DNA of 64,000 bases from Halomonas shengliensis (GTDB taxonomy: Bacteria > Pseudomonadota > Gammaproteobacteria > Pseudomonadales > Halomonadaceae): the NCBI RefSeq assembly GCF_900104135.1, contig NZ_FNIV01000005.1, forward strand, positions 45,486-109,485, read 5' to 3'. The notes under the pieces are model-generated. The model made no database searches, was not told where the DNA came from, and saw nothing but the letters and a program-made list of their open reading frames with translations. How positions within the stretch are numbered: the first letter of the stretch is position 1; each line of letters opens with the position of its first letter. A program made the translations under genes and the position numbers. Below are positions 1-7,211 of this stretch, piece after piece.

Positions 1-95
1 CAGGCGTGAGACAACCGCCGATTTGTGAGACTGACCGTCTTGCAGCATACTGATTTGCAAAGCCAAACTCGCCCCGAGGTGTTCCATGTGTGAGC
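1..95. repeat. attL: left copy of the 95-bp attachment core
   Basis: These 95 bases are identical to 38687-38781. The copies diverge immediately after the third codon of the host amidotransferase gene (followed by atacg here and tgctg at the right end). The left limit cannot be seen because the window starts here. The core contains a promoter-like sequence (23-51) and the start codon (86-88) of the target gene. Confidence 0.93.
23..51 (+). promoter_or_regulatory. Sigma-70-like promoter inside the att core (attL copy)
   Basis: TTGTGA (23-28), a 17-bp spacer and CATACT (46-51) form a plausible -35/-10 pair ahead of the amidotransferase start codon. In the lysogen this left copy is separated from its gene and points rightward toward the 3' end of the integrase gene, which is on the opposite strand. 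Confidence 0.45.
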
Positions 96-181
96 ATACG
101 GGAACTGCTGGTTCTGCCTTTGGAATCAACAGCATGTCGGGGCGTAACTGTCTCACGGTTTTCGGCACTTCGCGGGGTTAA
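86..181 (+). pseudogene. Orphan 5' fragment of the host amidotransferase gene at attL
   Basis: The ATG at 86 is the duplicated start codon of the class II glutamine amidotransferase gene. Its first three codons (Met-Cys-Glu) are host-derived and then run into phage DNA, giving a 31-residue frame that stops at 179-181. It is a by-product of integration at the 5' end of the gene. There is no reason to expect a function, although it keeps the host gene's promoter region. Confidence 0.6.
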
Positions 182-232
182 GTGCTTGTTTCTCCGTTTT
201 TTGGATGGGTGGCGTGAGACAGCCTCGGCGAG

Positions 233-1243
233 TCATTTCACCGGTCGGATGGCCTTCGATTTTCGGCGGTAATGCTGGCGCGTGACGGCGGTGCTGGTGT
301 GGCCGAGCAGCTCCTGGGCGCGGGCGTCGGTGTCGGCATCCGAGCCCACCTTCGCGCGCAGATCGTGCTGCGTGAAGCTGGCTTCCAGGTCGGTATCCCG
401 TAACGCCTTGCGCATGGTGTCGGCCCACTTGCCATCCCATGTCTGCGTCAGGCCCTGCTCGCTCACGTAGCACCGCCCGCGATGGTTGGGCAGCAGGTAG
501 AGGCTCGCCTTGGGCTTGCAGGCTCGAGCCTCGGCGATGGCCTGGCGCAGTGCCTCGGTGAGCAGGAAGGAGATGGTCTTGCCGGTCTTCGAGACCTGGA
601 TCGTCAGCTCGGCGTCGCTGATGTGCGCCTCCATGATGCGCAGGGTGTCGCTCTTCCTGGCGCCCGTGAGCATGATGATGGCGGCAAAGGCGCGCTGCTG
701 TGCGCTGGCCACGCGCTGCCACTCGGCAAGCTCCCAGTCCTCCACGTAGCGCGTGCGCGCCTTCTTCAAGCCGTCGCGGATCCCGTAGGCCTTGACGTGC
801 CCCTTGATTGGATGGCGATCGATCACGCCCCAGCGAACGGCGAAGTCGAGCACCCTATTCAATACCTTGAGATCCTGGTTGGCGGCCTGCATGGTTTTCT
901 TCTGCTGAAGCTCGTCGAGGTAGCGATACACCAGCTTGGGCACGATGACGCCGACAGCGTTGTGACCCATTACCCGGCGCAGCCGGTCCAGACTCAGCCG
1001 GTAGTTGTTCTGGGCCGAGTAACTGAGCGTGGGCAGCACCTCGAGCGAGTAACGGTCGATCAGGCTGGCCAATGTGTCGCCCATCTGCAGCTCCATGCGA
1101 TCGGCGAAGGCGCGCAGCGCCTCGGCGTAGGTGGCGCCCAGCCTGAACCAGGTCTTTCCATCGAACGCATCGCGCTCGCCTTCCCTGGGCCGGTAGTAGA
1201 ACGCGCCATGCTTATAGGCCCAGCGCTTGGGCATTCCCTTCAT
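233..1243 (-). CDS. int: Tyrosine-type phage integrase
   Basis: This 336-residue protein is the site-specific recombinase that inserts and excises the prophage. The catalytic core shows the first Arg in TGARKSD (about residues 193-199), the HDLR box (about 292-295), a second His in LLGHTS and the nucleophilic Tyr in QHYRR near residue 325. The N-terminal 60 residues resemble an arm-binding domain and the middle part a SAM-like core-binding domain. The ATG at 1243 is preceded by a GAGGAGAG ribosome site. The gene is the last of the leftward early operon, next to attL, with DUF4224 just upstream as in many related prophages. Confidence 0.95.
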   Translation of the reverse strand: MKGMPKRWAYKHGAFYYRPREGERDAFDGKTWFRLGATYAEALRAFADRMELQMGDTLASLIDRYSLEVLPTLSYSAQNNYRLSLDRLRRVMGHNAVGVIVPKLVYRYLDELQQKKTMQAANQDLKVLNRVLDFAVRWGVIDRHPIKGHVKAYGIRDGLKKARTRYVEDWELAEWQRVASAQQRAFAAIIMLTGARKSDTLRIMEAHISDAELTIQVSKTGKTISFLLTEALRQAIAEARACKPKASLYLLPNHRGRCYVSEQGLTQTWDGKWADTMRKALRDTDLEASFTQHDLRAKVGSDADTDARAQELLGHTSTAVTRQHYRRKSKAIRPVK

Positions 1244-1254
1244 CGCCTCTCTCC

Positions 1255-1476
1255 TCAGAGTTCGCCGAGGTACAGTGTCGCCTCGCGCGGGGCTTCATCG
1301 TTGGCTGCGCTGCCGCCCAGCACTTCGATCGCCCTGGAGCGCAACACCACCGGCCAGCCCTCGGCGTTCACCTGGTAGGGGATGCCCAGGGCGTCCAGAT
1401 GCTGGCGCTGGAGCGCTCGCTGGGCGCAGCCAGTAACCTCGCGCACCTCTTCACGTGATAGCACAAGTCCCGCCAT
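1255..1476 (-). CDS. DUF4224 family small phage protein
   Basis: This 73-residue protein begins MAGLVLSREEV and carries the pattern typical of DUF4224 (LSREEV, then TG, then QRQHLDALGIPY and a V.R..IE.L segment). The family is nearly always found beside phage integrases. It has a helix-turn-helix look, and an excisionase or recombination directionality role is often suspected but I know of no proof. It starts 2 bp after the stop of the upstream gene and ends 11 bp before int, so the pair is probably co-translated. Confidence 0.8.
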   Translation of the reverse strand: MAGLVLSREEVREVTGCAQRALQRQHLDALGIPYQVNAEGWPVVLRSRAIEVLGGSAANDEAPREATLYLGEL

Positions 1477-1478
1477 TG

Positions 1479-2027
1479 TCAGTCTCCTGTCTGCCTTGCG
1501 CCGCCTAGGCCGCGGCCTCTGCCTTCCCGCCACTTCTGTTCGCGCTGGACCCAGTCCGGCGGCCCCTTCTCTTTCTGGCGCTCCTTGCGCCTCTCTCGCT
1601 CCGCATCGATGGCCTCCGGCACGCCCGGGGTTCTCTGCATTGCCTCGATGCCGCTGTTCGCTCGCTCCAGCTTGCCGCGCAGACCCTCGATGATCCTCCC
1701 GGCCACCTCGGCCACCTCCCACTCTCCCTTCGGCGTTTCGCCGTCCTCCTTCACCCGGCCCAGGCCGTAGCAGCCGCCGCAGGGGCGGTCTTTCCGCTGC
1801 TTGATCTGATCCGTGCCGCTGCCGTAGCAAACCGGGCAGGCGTCGGTGGGGATCTCTCGCCACTCGGCATCCCAGCGCTCGGCCTCGATGTAGTGGGTGG
1901 CCGGTGGTTCCACGCTCAGGTCGAGGTAGATCACCAACGTCTTGCCGGCGAGCTGCCCCTCGCCCTCGGCGGTGCCGATGCGGGTGGTGCGGGTGCCGTG
2001 AGTGCTGTGGATATGCGTCGGCTTCAC
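1479..2027 (-). CDS. Hypothetical phage protein with a DnaJ-like zinc-ribbon pair
   Basis: This 182-residue protein has two CxxCxGxG-type knuckles, CPVCYGSG and CGGCYGLG (about residues 64-90), resembling half of the DnaJ cysteine-rich zinc domain. The C-terminal third is strongly charged (RERRKERQKEK) and likely helical. I do not recognise a named family. Its start overlaps the stop of the upstream gene by 4 bp (ATGA). It lies in the early leftward operon, so it is expected soon after induction. Confidence 0.75.
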   Translation of the reverse strand: MKPTHIHSTHGTRTTRIGTAEGEGQLAGKTLVIYLDLSVEPPATHYIEAERWDAEWREIPTDACPVCYGSGTDQIKQRKDRPCGGCYGLGRVKEDGETPKGEWEVAEVAGRIIEGLRGKLERANSGIEAMQRTPGVPEAIDAERERRKERQKEKGPPDWVQREQKWREGRGRGLGGARQTGD

Positions 2028-2263
2028 TCGGCGGGCTCCTCTTCCAGAAGCTCAACCTCGATCTGCCCCATGTCAGAAAAATCCGGATCGTCCTTGTGAT
2101 AGACGCAGTTCAGGACATTGCTGTCGCGGATCACGTCGTTCATGGCGTCTCGCAGGTCTTCCTTGTCGTACCACTCGCCCTCGAGCACAGCCTCAACCAG
2201 GCGCCGGAGCGTCTCGACGTCGCCGTTCAGGTTGCGGCGCAGCCCGTTCATGGAAACCTTCAT
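2024..2263 (-). CDS. Hypothetical acidic phage protein
   Basis: This 79-residue protein is acidic, with a C-terminal run rich in Glu (ELLEEEPAE). It overlaps both neighbours by 4 bp (ATGA junctions), strong evidence for translational coupling in the leftward operon. No family is recognised. The acidity would fit a DNA mimic or a partner-binding early protein, but that is only a guess. Confidence 0.7.
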   Translation of the reverse strand: MKVSMNGLRRNLNGDVETLRRLVEAVLEGEWYDKEDLRDAMNDVIRDSNVLNCVYHKDDPDFSDMGQIEVELLEEEPAE

Positions 2264-2505
2264 CCCTTCCTCCCGGCCAGTGCGGCCTCGATGTCGTGTG
2301 TGGTGTCGATCCCTGCCGGCACCGGGGCGGGCAGGGCGTGCTGGCGGCGGCAGAGGTGGCCGGCCTCGAGCAGTTCGTCACGCAGCTCCCGTGCGGCGCC
2401 TGGGGTGAGCCGGTGGCGGATGGGCGCCATGCAGGCCGAGCAGTAGAGCGTGGCGTAGGGCTGGCCATGGCTGCGCCCGGCGGCCCAGGTGATGGGGCAG
2501 GTCAT
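2260..2505 (-). CDS. Hypothetical small protein with Cys pairs
   Basis: This 81-residue protein contains CSAC (about residues 22-25) plus an early and a later Cys and several His residues, so it could bind a metal. It overlaps both neighbours by 4 bp and is part of the coupled leftward early operon. I do not recognise the family. Confidence 0.68.
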   Translation of the reverse strand: MTCPITWAAGRSHGQPYATLYCSACMAPIRHRLTPGAARELRDELLEAGHLCRRQHALPAPVPAGIDTTHDIEAALAGRKG

Positions 2506-3158
2506 GCCTCGACCCTCCGGAACTCGACCACCCAGACCCAGGGGTTGGCGTCCCAGGAGCCGGCGCCGTTGATGGATTCCCAGAGCGAGGCGAAGAAGGC
2601 GCGCGCGAGGTGTTCATTCGGAGTGCCGCTACCTTGTATGTACTTCGCTGGGCTGAACTTGGAGCTCACGTCGATTAGGAGATTGCCCTCTGCATCCCTC
2701 GGCACTTTGATGCCCTCGGCAGAGGCCCCGGCAGCGTCAATGTTTTGCAGACGCTCCACGCGCACGCTGACGATCTCCAGCGTGATTCGGCTGGCCCAGC
2801 GGGGCATGTGGATCGAAGGGCGCCACGGGAAGCTGCGTGACCGGTCGAAGTTCTCCCGGTAGACGCAGGCCTCATAGTCATCGGCGGGGTTGATCTGCTG
2901 GTAGATGCCGGTGCTACGGCGGTATGCAGGCTCAGGCACGAAAGCGTGAGCCTCCCGTACCCACAGCCTGTCACCTGGCTGGCCAAAACGACAAACAAGG
3001 GGGTTCCCTTTGCCGTTCAGAACTCCATGCTGAGCGCAGGGGTTGTACTGAATGCCGCTATCAGGCTGAGGCTTAAGCACCCGCCGGGTCTGGGTCTTCC
3101 GGCCGTTTAGGATGGCGCGGACCATCTCGCCGTTGAATAGGATCGGACGTTCTTTCAT
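2502..3158 (-). CDS. ASCH-like phage protein
   Basis: This 218-residue protein opens MKERPILFNGEMVRAIL followed by GRKTQTRR, the signature of a large family of phage early proteins with an ASCH-like (PUA-related) fold predicted to bind RNA or modified nucleotides. Later segments PGDRLWVREAH, MPRWASRI and LWESINGAGSWDANPWVW are also typical. I chose the ATG at 3158, which overlaps the upstream stop as ATGA, over one 24 bp earlier. The molecular function is not established for this family. Confidence 0.82.
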   Translation of the reverse strand: MKERPILFNGEMVRAILNGRKTQTRRVLKPQPDSGIQYNPCAQHGVLNGKGNPLVCRFGQPGDRLWVREAHAFVPEPAYRRSTGIYQQINPADDYEACVYRENFDRSRSFPWRPSIHMPRWASRITLEIVSVRVERLQNIDAAGASAEGIKVPRDAEGNLLIDVSSKFSPAKYIQGSGTPNEHLARAFFASLWESINGAGSWDANPWVWVVEFRRVEA

Positions 3159-3484
3159 GCCAGCGACTCCTCTCTGATCCACGCCTGCCGGACCTGCTCC
3201 CAGGCGGCCCGGTCGCAGTCCATGCCCAGCGGCAGGTGGTAAAGCTGCTGGTCGCCTTGGCGTGCGATGTCGTCACGCTCGAACTCGCGCTCCAGGTCGC
3301 GGCGGATGATGCGTTTGGTGGCGCTCGGCAGGATCGGCCAGAGCTTGGCGAGGCGCTGGGCGCGGTAGGCGGCTGCGATGGTGCGCCGGCCAAGGCAGTA
3401 GCGGGTGCTGAAGATCAGCATGTCGTGCCAGTCGTCCAGGCTGAGCTGCTCGGCCAGGCGCGGGTAGATGGGGGTGTCGCTCAT
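3155..3484 (-). CDS. Hypothetical phage protein
   Basis: This 109-residue protein is mainly polar and probably helical, with an Arg-rich middle (ATKRIIRRDLEREFERDD). It overlaps both neighbours by 4 bp in the leftward operon. No family is recognised. Confidence 0.7.
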   Translation of the reverse strand: MSDTPIYPRLAEQLSLDDWHDMLIFSTRYCLGRRTIAAAYRAQRLAKLWPILPSATKRIIRRDLEREFERDDIARQGDQQLYHLPLGMDCDRAAWEQVRQAWIREESLA

Positions 3485-3687
3485 GCCTCCACCTCCAGTG
3501 CCTTGGCTGCCTTACGCAGGATGGTGGCGGCCATCTTGCGGCGGACGCTGGCGCCTTCGCGCTTGCGCAGCACCTCGAGCAGGTCGATGGCAGTGCGGGC
3601 GGCGCGGGCCGGGTGTTCGCGCAGCATCCCCTCCAGGCTGATCTGGGCGTCGCTGACGCTGGTGTTGAGCAGGGCTTGCAGGCTCAT
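3481..3687 (-). CDS. Hypothetical small helical phage protein
   Basis: This 68-residue protein is predicted to be almost wholly helical, with a basic stretch VLRKREGASVRRKM. Its stop overlaps the start of the downstream gene (ATGA), and its own start lies 1 bp after the stop of the GTG-initiated gene upstream. No family is recognised. Confidence 0.68.
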   Translation of the reverse strand: MSLQALLNTSVSDAQISLEGMLREHPARAARTAIDLLEVLRKREGASVRRKMAATILRKAAKALEVEA

Positions 3688-3688
3688 G

Positions 3689-3832
3689 TCAGTCTCCCTT
3701 GATGCGTTTGGTGTCGCTCTGGGGCAGGAAGTCAGAGGGCAGGGCCTGGCCGGTGGCCTTGGCGAATTGGTAGTCGGCGGGGAAGCCCTGGGCGGCAGCC
3801 AGCTCGTGGCCGAAGAGGTTGAGGCTGGTCAC
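3689..3832 (-). CDS. Short GTG-start gene resembling the tail end of a cytosine-C5 methyltransferase
   Basis: This 47-residue frame starts at a GTG that overlaps the upstream stop as GTGA, with GGAGGG 6 bp before it, so translation by coupling is well supported. The sequence LFGHELAAAQGFPADYQF matches the motif found just before the final conserved block of C5-cytosine methyltransferases (ELA.AQGFP..Y.F). None of the catalytic motifs are present here, so it is not an enzyme on its own. It may be a remnant or an independent small protein that kept the target-recognition-side segment. Confidence 0.6.
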   Translation of the reverse strand: MTSLNLFGHELAAAQGFPADYQFAKATGQALPSDFLPQSDTKRIKGD

Positions 3833-4110
3833 TGGCTGCCCTCCGTGCCAACCACCGTCTGCACCTCCACTTCGTCGGGCCGCGGCTCGCAGGGCACCCG
3901 CCCGCTGTACTTGAGGCACGCTTCGGTGTCGTGGTCGTGGAAGCGGCAGGGGATAGTGGCCTCTTCCACCATCTGGAGGTGGGCCACCTGACTCTGAAGG
4001 ATGTGCAGCTGGTCGATGATCTTGAGCATCGTTGGCCAGCCGAGGGTCACGCCGCCGTCATGCTGGCGCTGGCGGGCGAGCTGGAGCAGCTTTTCGGGGT
4101 CGATGGTCAT
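3829..4110 (-). CDS. Hypothetical phage protein
   Basis: This 93-residue protein has an N-terminal helical half (LLQLARQRQHD, then IIDQLHILQSQVAHLQM) that could form a short coiled coil, followed by a segment with three Cys and two His residues (CRFHDHDTEACLKYS, then CEP). Overlaps of 4 bp link it to both neighbours. The family is not recognised. Confidence 0.68.
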   Translation of the reverse strand: MTIDPEKLLQLARQRQHDGGVTLGWPTMLKIIDQLHILQSQVAHLQMVEEATIPCRFHDHDTEACLKYSGRVPCEPRPDEVEVQTVVGTEGSQ

Positions 4111-4850
4111 GCGGCGTCTCCCTTGCGATTGCCGAGCAGGTCGATGAACCAGTGATGGAACGCCGGCGGGATCCGGCGTAGGTCGATCTCGCCCGGGTGC
4201 TTGATCAGGAAGGCGCGCAGGTCTTCATGCTTCACCCAGGTGTAGTGATGCGGCTCGCCCAGGTGGTTATCGCGCTTCCAGGGCTTGAGGTGGCCGCTGT
4301 CGATCCAGCGCCTCACGGCCTTGAAATCCACGCCCAGCGCCTGGGAGATGTGCTTGGGCGTCATGGCGTCAGTGCACTCCGTGGAGACCTTGAGCACCTG
4401 CATGCGCCATGCCACCGAGGTCAGCGGGTAGTAGAACCCGGCCTTGGTCAGGTGGCGCCGCGCCTGGCTGGGCGAGAGGCCCTCGCAGCGCTCGGTGAGG
4501 ATCTCGTCGGCCTCGGGTGCCCAGCGGTGGCTTTTCTTGGTGCGCGCCAGCCCCCGGGTGCGGGCCTGGTACTTGAGCCAGCCCACGTTGACGCCATGCT
4601 TGTCGGCCAGGGCCTGGAGGTTGGGCGCCTTGCTGCGATATGCCTTGTTCAGCTCGCTGAGCAGCTGAGGCGTCATCGGCTGGCGCTGATAGCCCTTGCC
4701 GCGCTTAGCGCCCAGGCGGGCCGCCGTGGAGCGAATGGCGGCATCGCTGCGCTTGGTGCTCAGGCGCCGGCGCACCGCCGCCACGCCGCCCTTGGGGTAC
4801 TCGTCGGCGATGATGGCGAGATGCTCCTCCGGCCAGGCGGTTGCTCCCAT
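4107..4850 (-). CDS. Multi-HTH DNA-binding protein (SANT/Myb-like repeats)
   Basis: This 247-residue protein looks like an array of helical DNA-binding units. Residues 5-45 follow a Myb/GcrA-like pattern (WPEEHLAII, then G-VAAVRRRL, then RSDAAIRSTAARLG). A second unit covers about 55-100, a third (HRWAPEADEIL) about 105-150, and a terminal MerR-like unit about 165-200 (MTPKHISQALGVDFKAVRRW). The ATG at 4850 has a GAGGAGGAG ribosome site. An earlier in-frame ATG lies inside the upstream gene and is rejected. It is probably an early transcription regulator of the phage, but its target is unknown. Confidence 0.72.
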   Translation of the reverse strand: MGATAWPEEHLAIIADEYPKGGVAAVRRRLSTKRSDAAIRSTAARLGAKRGKGYQRQPMTPQLLSELNKAYRSKAPNLQALADKHGVNVGWLKYQARTRGLARTKKSHRWAPEADEILTERCEGLSPSQARRHLTKAGFYYPLTSVAWRMQVLKVSTECTDAMTPKHISQALGVDFKAVRRWIDSGHLKPWKRDNHLGEPHHYTWVKHEDLRAFLIKHPGEIDLRRIPPAFHHWFIDLLGNRKGDAA

Positions 4851-4860
4851 GATCTCCTCC

Positions 4861-5130
4861 TCAGTGCTGCGCCAGCTGGCGCTCGTTGGCATGGCCCGCG
4901 GGACGCAGCCCGGGGCACTGCTCGGCAGCAATGCCACGGTAGTCGGGCTGGCCGGTGCGGTGGCTGACCGGCACGCCTCTGGCCTCCTCTGCCGCCCAGG
5001 TGGCGGCGTCTTCGCAGTAGCGCTCCATGGCGGCGGCCTCGAGGTCGCGATCGTGAGCGTTGAGCGCGCCCAGGGCGGCGATGATGCCGGCCGCTGCGGC
5101 GATACTGGTGATGTGCCGGCGAGTGATCAT
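4861..5130 (-). CDS. Small protein with an N-terminal membrane segment
   Basis: This 89-residue protein begins with basic residues and then IAAAAGIIAALGAL, a likely membrane anchor or uncleaved signal. The rest is hydrophilic with two Cys. It overlaps the upstream gene by 4 bp. No family is recognised. An anchored early protein could act in host takeover or exclusion, but nothing in the sequence proves it. Confidence 0.65.
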   Translation of the reverse strand: MITRRHITSIAAAAGIIAALGALNAHDRDLEAAAMERYCEDAATWAAEEARGVPVSHRTGQPDYRGIAAEQCPGLRPAGHANERQLAQH

Positions 5131-5459
5131 GCGGTGACCTCCTGTGCCTGCTCCTCGGCCTGCTCTCGCGGGTAGAGGGTGATATTCCCGTTGTTGTGCA
5201 GGCGGTGGAGCATCCAGGCCAGGAAGTCGCGTGCGGCGGCCTGAGTGGCGTGGGGCTCGGCGCCCTGGATGACCACCATCTCGCCGCTGCTGGGCGCGAA
5301 GAAGGCGGACCAGTAGCCGGCACGGCGCCCGGTACCTGCCGGGATGCCGGTGAGCTCCACCGCGGGGTCGCTCTCGCCGTGGTGCTGGGCGTGCTGGTGC
5401 CAGGCCTTGGCCAGGTGCATCAGCGGGTAGGTGTGGCGGCTTTCCTCGTGCTGGTTCAT
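5127..5459 (-). CDS. Hypothetical phage protein
   Basis: This 110-residue soluble protein is His-rich at the start (HLAKAWHQHAQHH). It is coupled to both neighbours by 4-bp overlaps. I recognise no family and no catalytic motif. Confidence 0.68.
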   Translation of the reverse strand: MNQHEESRHTYPLMHLAKAWHQHAQHHGESDPAVELTGIPAGTGRRAGYWSAFFAPSSGEMVVIQGAEPHATQAAARDFLAWMLHRLHNNGNITLYPREQAEEQAQEVTA

Positions 5460-5785
5460 GCCGGCAGCTCCTGGTCGATCAGGGTGTTGAGGTGGTCGAG
5501 CATGGCCGCCATCTGCTGGCGCGCTTCGGCCATGGCTTCGTCGAGGGGCGTGTCATCGCTGACGCCCAGCACACACGACAGTCGGGCGGTGATGCGGGTG
5601 CTCGCTGCGGCGCCGTACTGGCAGTACCCCGGCCGCGTGACCAACTCGAAGTTGGCGAAGGCGTCGTCGATATCAAGCTCGGCCTTCACGCCGGTATGGC
5701 CGAGCAGGGCGAGATCCATGGCGCGGTCTTGGATGCCGGCGATCAGGAAGCGGAGGTGGCTGGGTATCTGGGGTGCGGGCTTCAT
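5456..5785 (-). CDS. Hypothetical phage protein
   Basis: This 109-residue protein starts at the ATG at 5785, which overlaps the upstream stop (ATGA). A much longer frame extends upstream but would run over the neighbouring gene and the PL promoter, so it is rejected. The C-terminal half is helical and acidic. The family is not recognised. Confidence 0.66.
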   Translation of the reverse strand: MKPAPQIPSHLRFLIAGIQDRAMDLALLGHTGVKAELDIDDAFANFELVTRPGYCQYGAAASTRITARLSCVLGVSDDTPLDEAMAEARQQMAAMLDHLNTLIDQELPA

Positions 5786-6192
5786 GCGTATTGGCTCCCG
5801 GTGTCGCGGCGCGTGAGGCGCACGGTGGTGGAAACAGGCTGGCGAGTGCGGGTGGGCGGCCGGTGGCGCATCGCCTCGGCGTGGGGGTTGAGCGCGGAGA
5901 CGATCAGCACCAGCACCAGCGGGGCGATCCAGCCGCGGCGCAGGGCCTCGGCCACGGCACCAGCGGCACGGTGGGCGTGCAGGAGGTAGAGCAGCGTGGT
6001 GACAGCGGCCTTCACGGTGGCCGGCGAGCAGCCGCGCAGCTTGGCGATCTCCTTCTGGGTGAGCCCGGCGGCCAGGCCAGCGATCACCTGCGCTTGGGGC
6101 GCGGTGGGCAGGCCGGAGCCGCGGCGGCCTGTGCGGCAGCGCCAGCCGGCGAACTCGAACTCGGTGGGGCTGTGGTGGGCGGTGACTGACAT
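5782..6192 (-). CDS. LuxR/GerE-type HTH protein, first gene of the leftward operon
   Basis: This 136-residue protein has a GerE-like helix-turn-helix at about residues 28-70 (APQAQVIAGLAAGLTQKEIA, then CSPATVKAAV). A hydrophobic stretch LVLVLIVSAL follows and may be a membrane segment. The ATG at 6192 has a GGGAGA ribosome site and is about 30 bp downstream of the PL -10 hexamer, which excludes the longer frame. As the first gene after PL it is likely an immediate-early regulator, comparable in position to lambda N but unrelated in sequence. Confidence 0.7.
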   Translation of the reverse strand: MSVTAHHSPTEFEFAGWRCRTGRRGSGLPTAPQAQVIAGLAAGLTQKEIAKLRGCSPATVKAAVTTLLYLLHAHRAAGAVAEALRRGWIAPLVLVLIVSALNPHAEAMRHRPPTRTRQPVSTTVRLTRRDTGSQYA

Positions 6193-6201
6193 CTGGTGTC
6201 T

Positions 6202-6265
6202 CCCTATACGTTTCACCTCTAATAATACGAAAACGGTTTGAGGTGTCAATGCGTTTATGTATAGG
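6202..6265. promoter_or_regulatory. Operator region around PL with nested inverted repeats
   Basis: The outer arms CCCTATAC...CACCTC (6202-6219) face GAGGTG...GTATAGG (6240-6265). Inside, CGAAAACG-like half-sites and CGTTTATGTAT appear on either side of the promoter. The arrangement suggests multiple dimer sites for the CI repressor and the Cro-like protein. Assignment to specific regulators is inference. Confidence 0.5.
6222..6249 (-). promoter_or_regulatory. Leftward early promoter PL
   Basis: On the minus strand TTGACA (6244-6249), a 16-bp spacer and TATTAT (6222-6227) form a near-consensus sigma-70 promoter for the leftward operon. The sequence TTTTCGTATTAT that spans spacer and -10 recurs at PR (TTTCGTATTAT, 9025-9035), as expected if one repressor controls both. 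Confidence 0.75.
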
Positions 6266-6271
6266 TCGGGG

Positions 6272-6300
6272 CAAAAAAAGCCCGCCGAGGTGGCGGGCCG
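6272..6300 (-). terminator. Rho-independent terminator of the immunity operon
   Basis: On the minus strand GCCCGCC, a 5-nt loop and GGCGGGC are followed by a run of seven T. It lies just past the stop of the VasI/TagO-like gene and just upstream of PL, so it isolates lysogenic transcription from the leftward lytic operon, as lambda t-imm does. Confidence 0.88.
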
Positions 6301-6320
6301 GGTAGTGCGGAGGGAGTCGC

Positions 6321-6986
6321 CTACCAGTGGCAGGCCTGGCGAAGCGGCTGAATCTCTTCCTGCAGGCCGGTGATCGGGAAGGTAACCGTCACCGGTGATT
6401 GGTTGAAGGGCGTGATCTGCATGGTGACCTGGTCATGGCCGAACATGCGACGAATCACGGGAATGGCCTGGCCGCCTGACCACAAGCCAAGCGCTTCGTT
6501 GTCGGTGGATTCCCGCATGCGCAGGGTGGCAGCCTGCCTGTCGTCAATACGATAGCGCACGTTGCCGTAGCCCTGGATGTCGGCGAGGAAGTGGTCGTTC
6601 ACCTTTACCAGCAGGTTGGTAGTGTTCTCCAGGCAGCGCAGCATCAGTGTGGCGGGGCCGGCTCTTCCGAAGCGCCCGGAGACCATTTCCTCGGACTCGG
6701 AGGTGAGCAGCACAGCGGGGCTGTCATCCATCTTTGATTGCCAGCGTGACACCTTCCACGGCGAGGGTGGTGGGGCAGGTGGCGGTGGCGGAGTGGCCTC
6801 GTCGCTCGTGCTACTGCTGATGGTTTCGTCGTCGTTTTCTGCTTCATCCAGGGCCGCTAGCGCGGCTTCAGCCTGGCGCTGCTGTTCGGCGTGATCGACT
6901 GGCGGCTCCTTGGCCTGGTTGTCGTCATCCCAGATGATCGAGAAGACGAAGAGCGACACAATGAAGGCGACTACGGCTTTCCCCAT
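6321..6986 (-). CDS. Membrane-anchored VasI/TagO-like protein (type VI secretion-associated family)
   Basis: This 221-residue protein has an N-terminal membrane segment (VVAFIVSLFVFSII, residues 5-18), a charged linker, a proline run (about 66-74) and a C-terminal domain from about residue 78. The domain matches the VasI/TagO family by its W...SKMDDSP start, the MLRCLENTTNL segment, and a second Cys three residues from the end that may pair with the first. Known members are periplasmic or inner-membrane accessory proteins of type VI secretion loci, and copies in prophages are also known. There is no secretion locus here. It is the last gene of the repressor-strand region and is probably expressed in the lysogen. 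I chose the ATG at 6986. Longer frames lack any domain. Confidence 0.78.
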   Translation of the reverse strand: MGKAVVAFIVSLFVFSIIWDDDNQAKEPPVDHAEQQRQAEAALAALDEAENDDETISSSTSDEATPPPPPAPPPSPWKVSRWQSKMDDSPAVLLTSESEEMVSGRFGRAGPATLMLRCLENTTNLLVKVNDHFLADIQGYGNVRYRIDDRQAATLRMRESTDNEALGLWSGGQAIPVIRRMFGHDQVTMQITPFNQSPVTVTFPITGLQEEIQPLRQACHW

Positions 6987-7174
6987 TTCCCTGTTCCTTG
7001 TGGTTGCGATGCCAGTCCACATTCTGGCGAAGCGAGAAGGGCGCGTCTGTCGGCGATCTCCTACACAGCGCATTGGTGCAGCCCTACATCGGTCGCCGGA
7101 AGTGCGTGCCATGCTCAGGAGGTGGTGCATGCCGAATGCGACCCGCGGGCCGCCGGAACACGCCGCGCCACCTT

Positions 7175-7211
7175 GCCCCGCGCCCTGGTCATGGATGGCC
7201 GGGGCGTTTTC
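7175..7211 (+). terminator. Terminator-like hairpin in the gap between the two immunity-region genes
   Basis: GCCCCG (7175-7180) pairs with CGGGGC (7200-7205) and is followed by GTTTTCG on the plus strand. The same GGGGCGTTTTCGCG end occurs in the terminator beside attR (38636-38649). The 292-bp gap (6987-7278) has no convincing gene on either strand. The hairpin could stop a plus-strand antisense transcript or be a relic of gene shuffling. Confidence 0.4.

Larger units (their letters stand above)
6..220. promoter_or_regulatory. Four GTGAGAC motifs, candidate integrase arm-type sites
   Basis: The heptamer GTGAGAC occurs at 6-12, 25-31 and 214-220 on the plus strand and at 150-156 on the minus strand. 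Three of the four are followed by ACA or AC-like extensions (GTGAGACA). They cluster in the 232 bp between the attL edge and the end of the integrase gene, where tyrosine integrases usually bind arm sites. Two of them lie in the att core itself. The assignment as binding sites is inference. Confidence 0.5.
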
